From Burkholderiales bacterium (GTDB lineage: Bacteria > Pseudomonadota > Gammaproteobacteria > Burkholderiales > Casimicrobiaceae), in assembly GCA_031283405.1 (NCBI GenBank), contig JAITBX010000116.1, positions 1 through 6,037 of the forward strand: a stretch of DNA of 6,037 bases, given 5' to 3'. Within the stretch, counting starts at the first letter, position 1. The number at the start of each line of letters is the position of its first letter. A program made the translations under genes and the position numbers. Positions 5,288 through 6,037 of the stretch are shown piece after piece. The notes below the pieces were generated by a model. The model made no database searches. It was given only the letters and a program-made list of their open reading frames with translations, and was not told where the DNA came from.

Positions 5288-5737
5288 CTACCTCTGATCG
5301 GCGCTGGAAATATCCTTGTCAACACCTTCGCCGCCTTCTCTGCCGTCGGCGCCCATTGAAATCACTTCATAGGGCGCGCCGCTCCTGCCGGGCACCACAT
5401 ATTTGTATTCGTTTTGCCACGGGTCTTTCGGCACCTGATTTTGTTTCCAGTAGGGGCCGTTCCAGCGAGCGAGCCCCGAAGGCGCGGCAATCAACGCCTG
5501 CAAGCCCTCCGACTGGGTCGGATACCGGCCTACTTCAAGCTTGAACAAATCGAGCGATTGCGCAATTTCCTGAATCTGGATACGTGCCGCATCGGCTTTT
5601 GCTTTTTCGCCGCGTTGCAGGAAGTTGCCGGCGACGATCGACATCACGATGCCCAACAACACCAGCACCACCAGAATTTCCATCAGCGTCATCCCGCGCT
5701 GTCTTTGTTTTTTCGACTGTTGCATTTCTTTTCTCAT
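5288..5737 (-). CDS. gspG: Type II secretion system major pseudopilin GspG
   Basis: 149 residues from ATG at 5737, preceded by GGAGA (5743-5747) at 5 nt. The next ATG upstream (5749) would add four residues and has a weaker site. The leader is MRKEMQQSKKQRQRG, strongly basic, cut before MTLMEILVVLVLLGIVMSIVAGNF with Glu5. Mature position 22 is Gly where Pro is usual. The GspG signatures are clear: GRYPTQSEGLQALI (about 70-83), KDPWQNEYKYVVPG (104-117), and the C-terminal calcium-site loop GADGREGGEGVDKDI (129-143), whose Asp and backbone groups hold Ca2+ in GspG. Length is normal. GspG is the main subunit of the periplasmic pseudopilus that pushes folded exoproteins through the secretin. It follows gspF by about 21 bp. 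Confidence 0.96.
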   Translation of the reverse strand: MRKEMQQSKKQRQRGMTLMEILVVLVLLGIVMSIVAGNFLQRGEKAKADAARIQIQEIAQSLDLFKLEVGRYPTQSEGLQALIAAPSGLARWNGPYWKQNQVPKDPWQNEYKYVVPGRSGAPYEVISMGADGREGGEGVDKDISSADQR

Positions 5738-5742
5738 CTGTT

Positions 5743-5747
5743 TCTCC
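5743..5747 (-). promoter_or_regulatory. Ribosome binding site favouring the second gspG ATG
   Basis: GGAGA lies 5 nt before ATG 5737, and its first G is the last base of the alternative ATG at 5749. It is the best match among the three nearby ATGs (5749, 5737, 5725). Confidence 0.45.
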
Positions 5748-5758
5748 ATTTTCCACTG

Positions 5759-6037
5759 CTAACGCACAAGCTCGGTCATCCCGATGATGCCGAGCATGAT
5801 CGATAATACGATCATGAAAACCATCACTGCCAGCGATAAAATCATCACCGGTTCCAATACCGCCAGAAAACGCCTCACCGCTATCTGCACTTCCCGATCG
5901 TAAATGTCGGCCACGCGCATCAGCATTTCTTCCAAACGACCGCTTTCTTCGCCGACGATGATCATCTGCGTCGCCAGCTTGGGGTAGCGACCGGTATCGG
6001 CCAGCGGTTTGCCGAAACCGCGCCCTTCGCGCAGATG
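5759..6037 (-). CDS. gspF: Type II secretion system inner-membrane platform protein GspF, C-terminal 92 residues (cut by window edge)
   Basis: The frame is open from the right edge (starting HLREGRGFGKPLADTG) to a TAG at 5761-5759. It shows the C-terminal GspF/PilC pattern: G..F...L..TG.YPKLATQMIIVGEESGRLEEMLMRVADIYDREV, then a strongly hydrophobic last membrane helix LEPVMILSLAVMVFMIVLSIMLGI and a short tail MTELVR. GspF is the polytopic membrane protein that couples the GspE ATPase to pseudopilus assembly; family members are about 400 residues, so roughly three quarters lie outside the window. The direct step from gspF to gspG identifies it as the T2SS form rather than PilC, and no gspC lies between them. 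Confidence 0.95.
   Translation of the reverse strand, partial: HLREGRGFGKPLADTGRYPKLATQMIIVGEESGRLEEMLMRVADIYDREVQIAVRRFLAVLEPVMILSLAVMVFMIVLSIMLGIIGMTELVR

Noticed and set aside
5251..5325. Upstream extension of gspH from ATG 5325
   Set aside because: It would overlap the gspG C-terminus and add a Gly/Arg/Ser stretch that does not look like a prepilin leader; ATG 5250 has a ribosome site.
4507..5544. Plus-strand open frame (345 codons) across gspI, gspH and gspG
   Set aside because: It spans three well-supported genes antisense and its product has no domain-like pattern.

Overview
The window is a stretch of a type II secretion system (T2SS, general secretion pathway) operon. Every gene I can support lies on the minus strand and is transcribed from position 6037 toward 1. 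In transcription order they are the 3' end of gspF (inner-membrane platform), gspG (major pseudopilin), gspH, gspI, gspJ and gspK (minor pseudopilins), gspL and gspM (assembly platform), and the 5' part of a small GspC/GspN-like protein cut by the left edge. The order F-G-H-I-J-K-L-M-N is classical. The DNA is GC-rich. The GspL variant with a PilN-like periplasmic part, and the final gene with an RPLFVPTRRP motif, suggest a betaproteobacterium, perhaps a Nitrosomonadales or Rhodocyclales relative. This placement is inferred from protein style, not from a search.

Layout: 5759-6037 holds the GspF C-terminus. 3484-5737 holds four pseudopilins with class III (prepilin peptidase) leaders. 2615-3487 is GspK, which lacks Glu5 as expected for the tip pseudopilin. 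A 121-bp gap at 2494-2614 is the only sizeable break and could hold an internal promoter. 320-2493 holds gspL and gspM, and 1-323 the GspC/N-like start. Genes are packed tightly: I/J, J/K, L/M and M/N overlap by the four bases ATGA, and the H stop is 4 nt before the I start, which points to translational coupling.

How it works together: G forms the shaft of the periplasmic pseudopilus. H, I, J and K form its tip, with I-J-K as the core. F, L and M form the inner-membrane platform that links the cytoplasmic ATPase GspE to pseudopilus growth, and the last protein is placed to contact the outer-membrane secretin GspD. The genes for D, E and the prepilin peptidase are not in the window.

The most unusual point is a palindromic, intergenic-type GC-rich repeat at about 4157-4273. 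It sits in frame inside the 5' end of gspJ and gives a predicted prepilin leader of 58 residues. Other points are low-complexity C-terminal tails on both GspL (Pro/Ala, then acidic) and GspM (DKPT-type repeats), a Gly in place of the usual Pro22 in GspG, and a GspC-like gene at the far end of the operon. I found no wholly new system. There are no RNA genes, CRISPR arrays or transposases that I can see.
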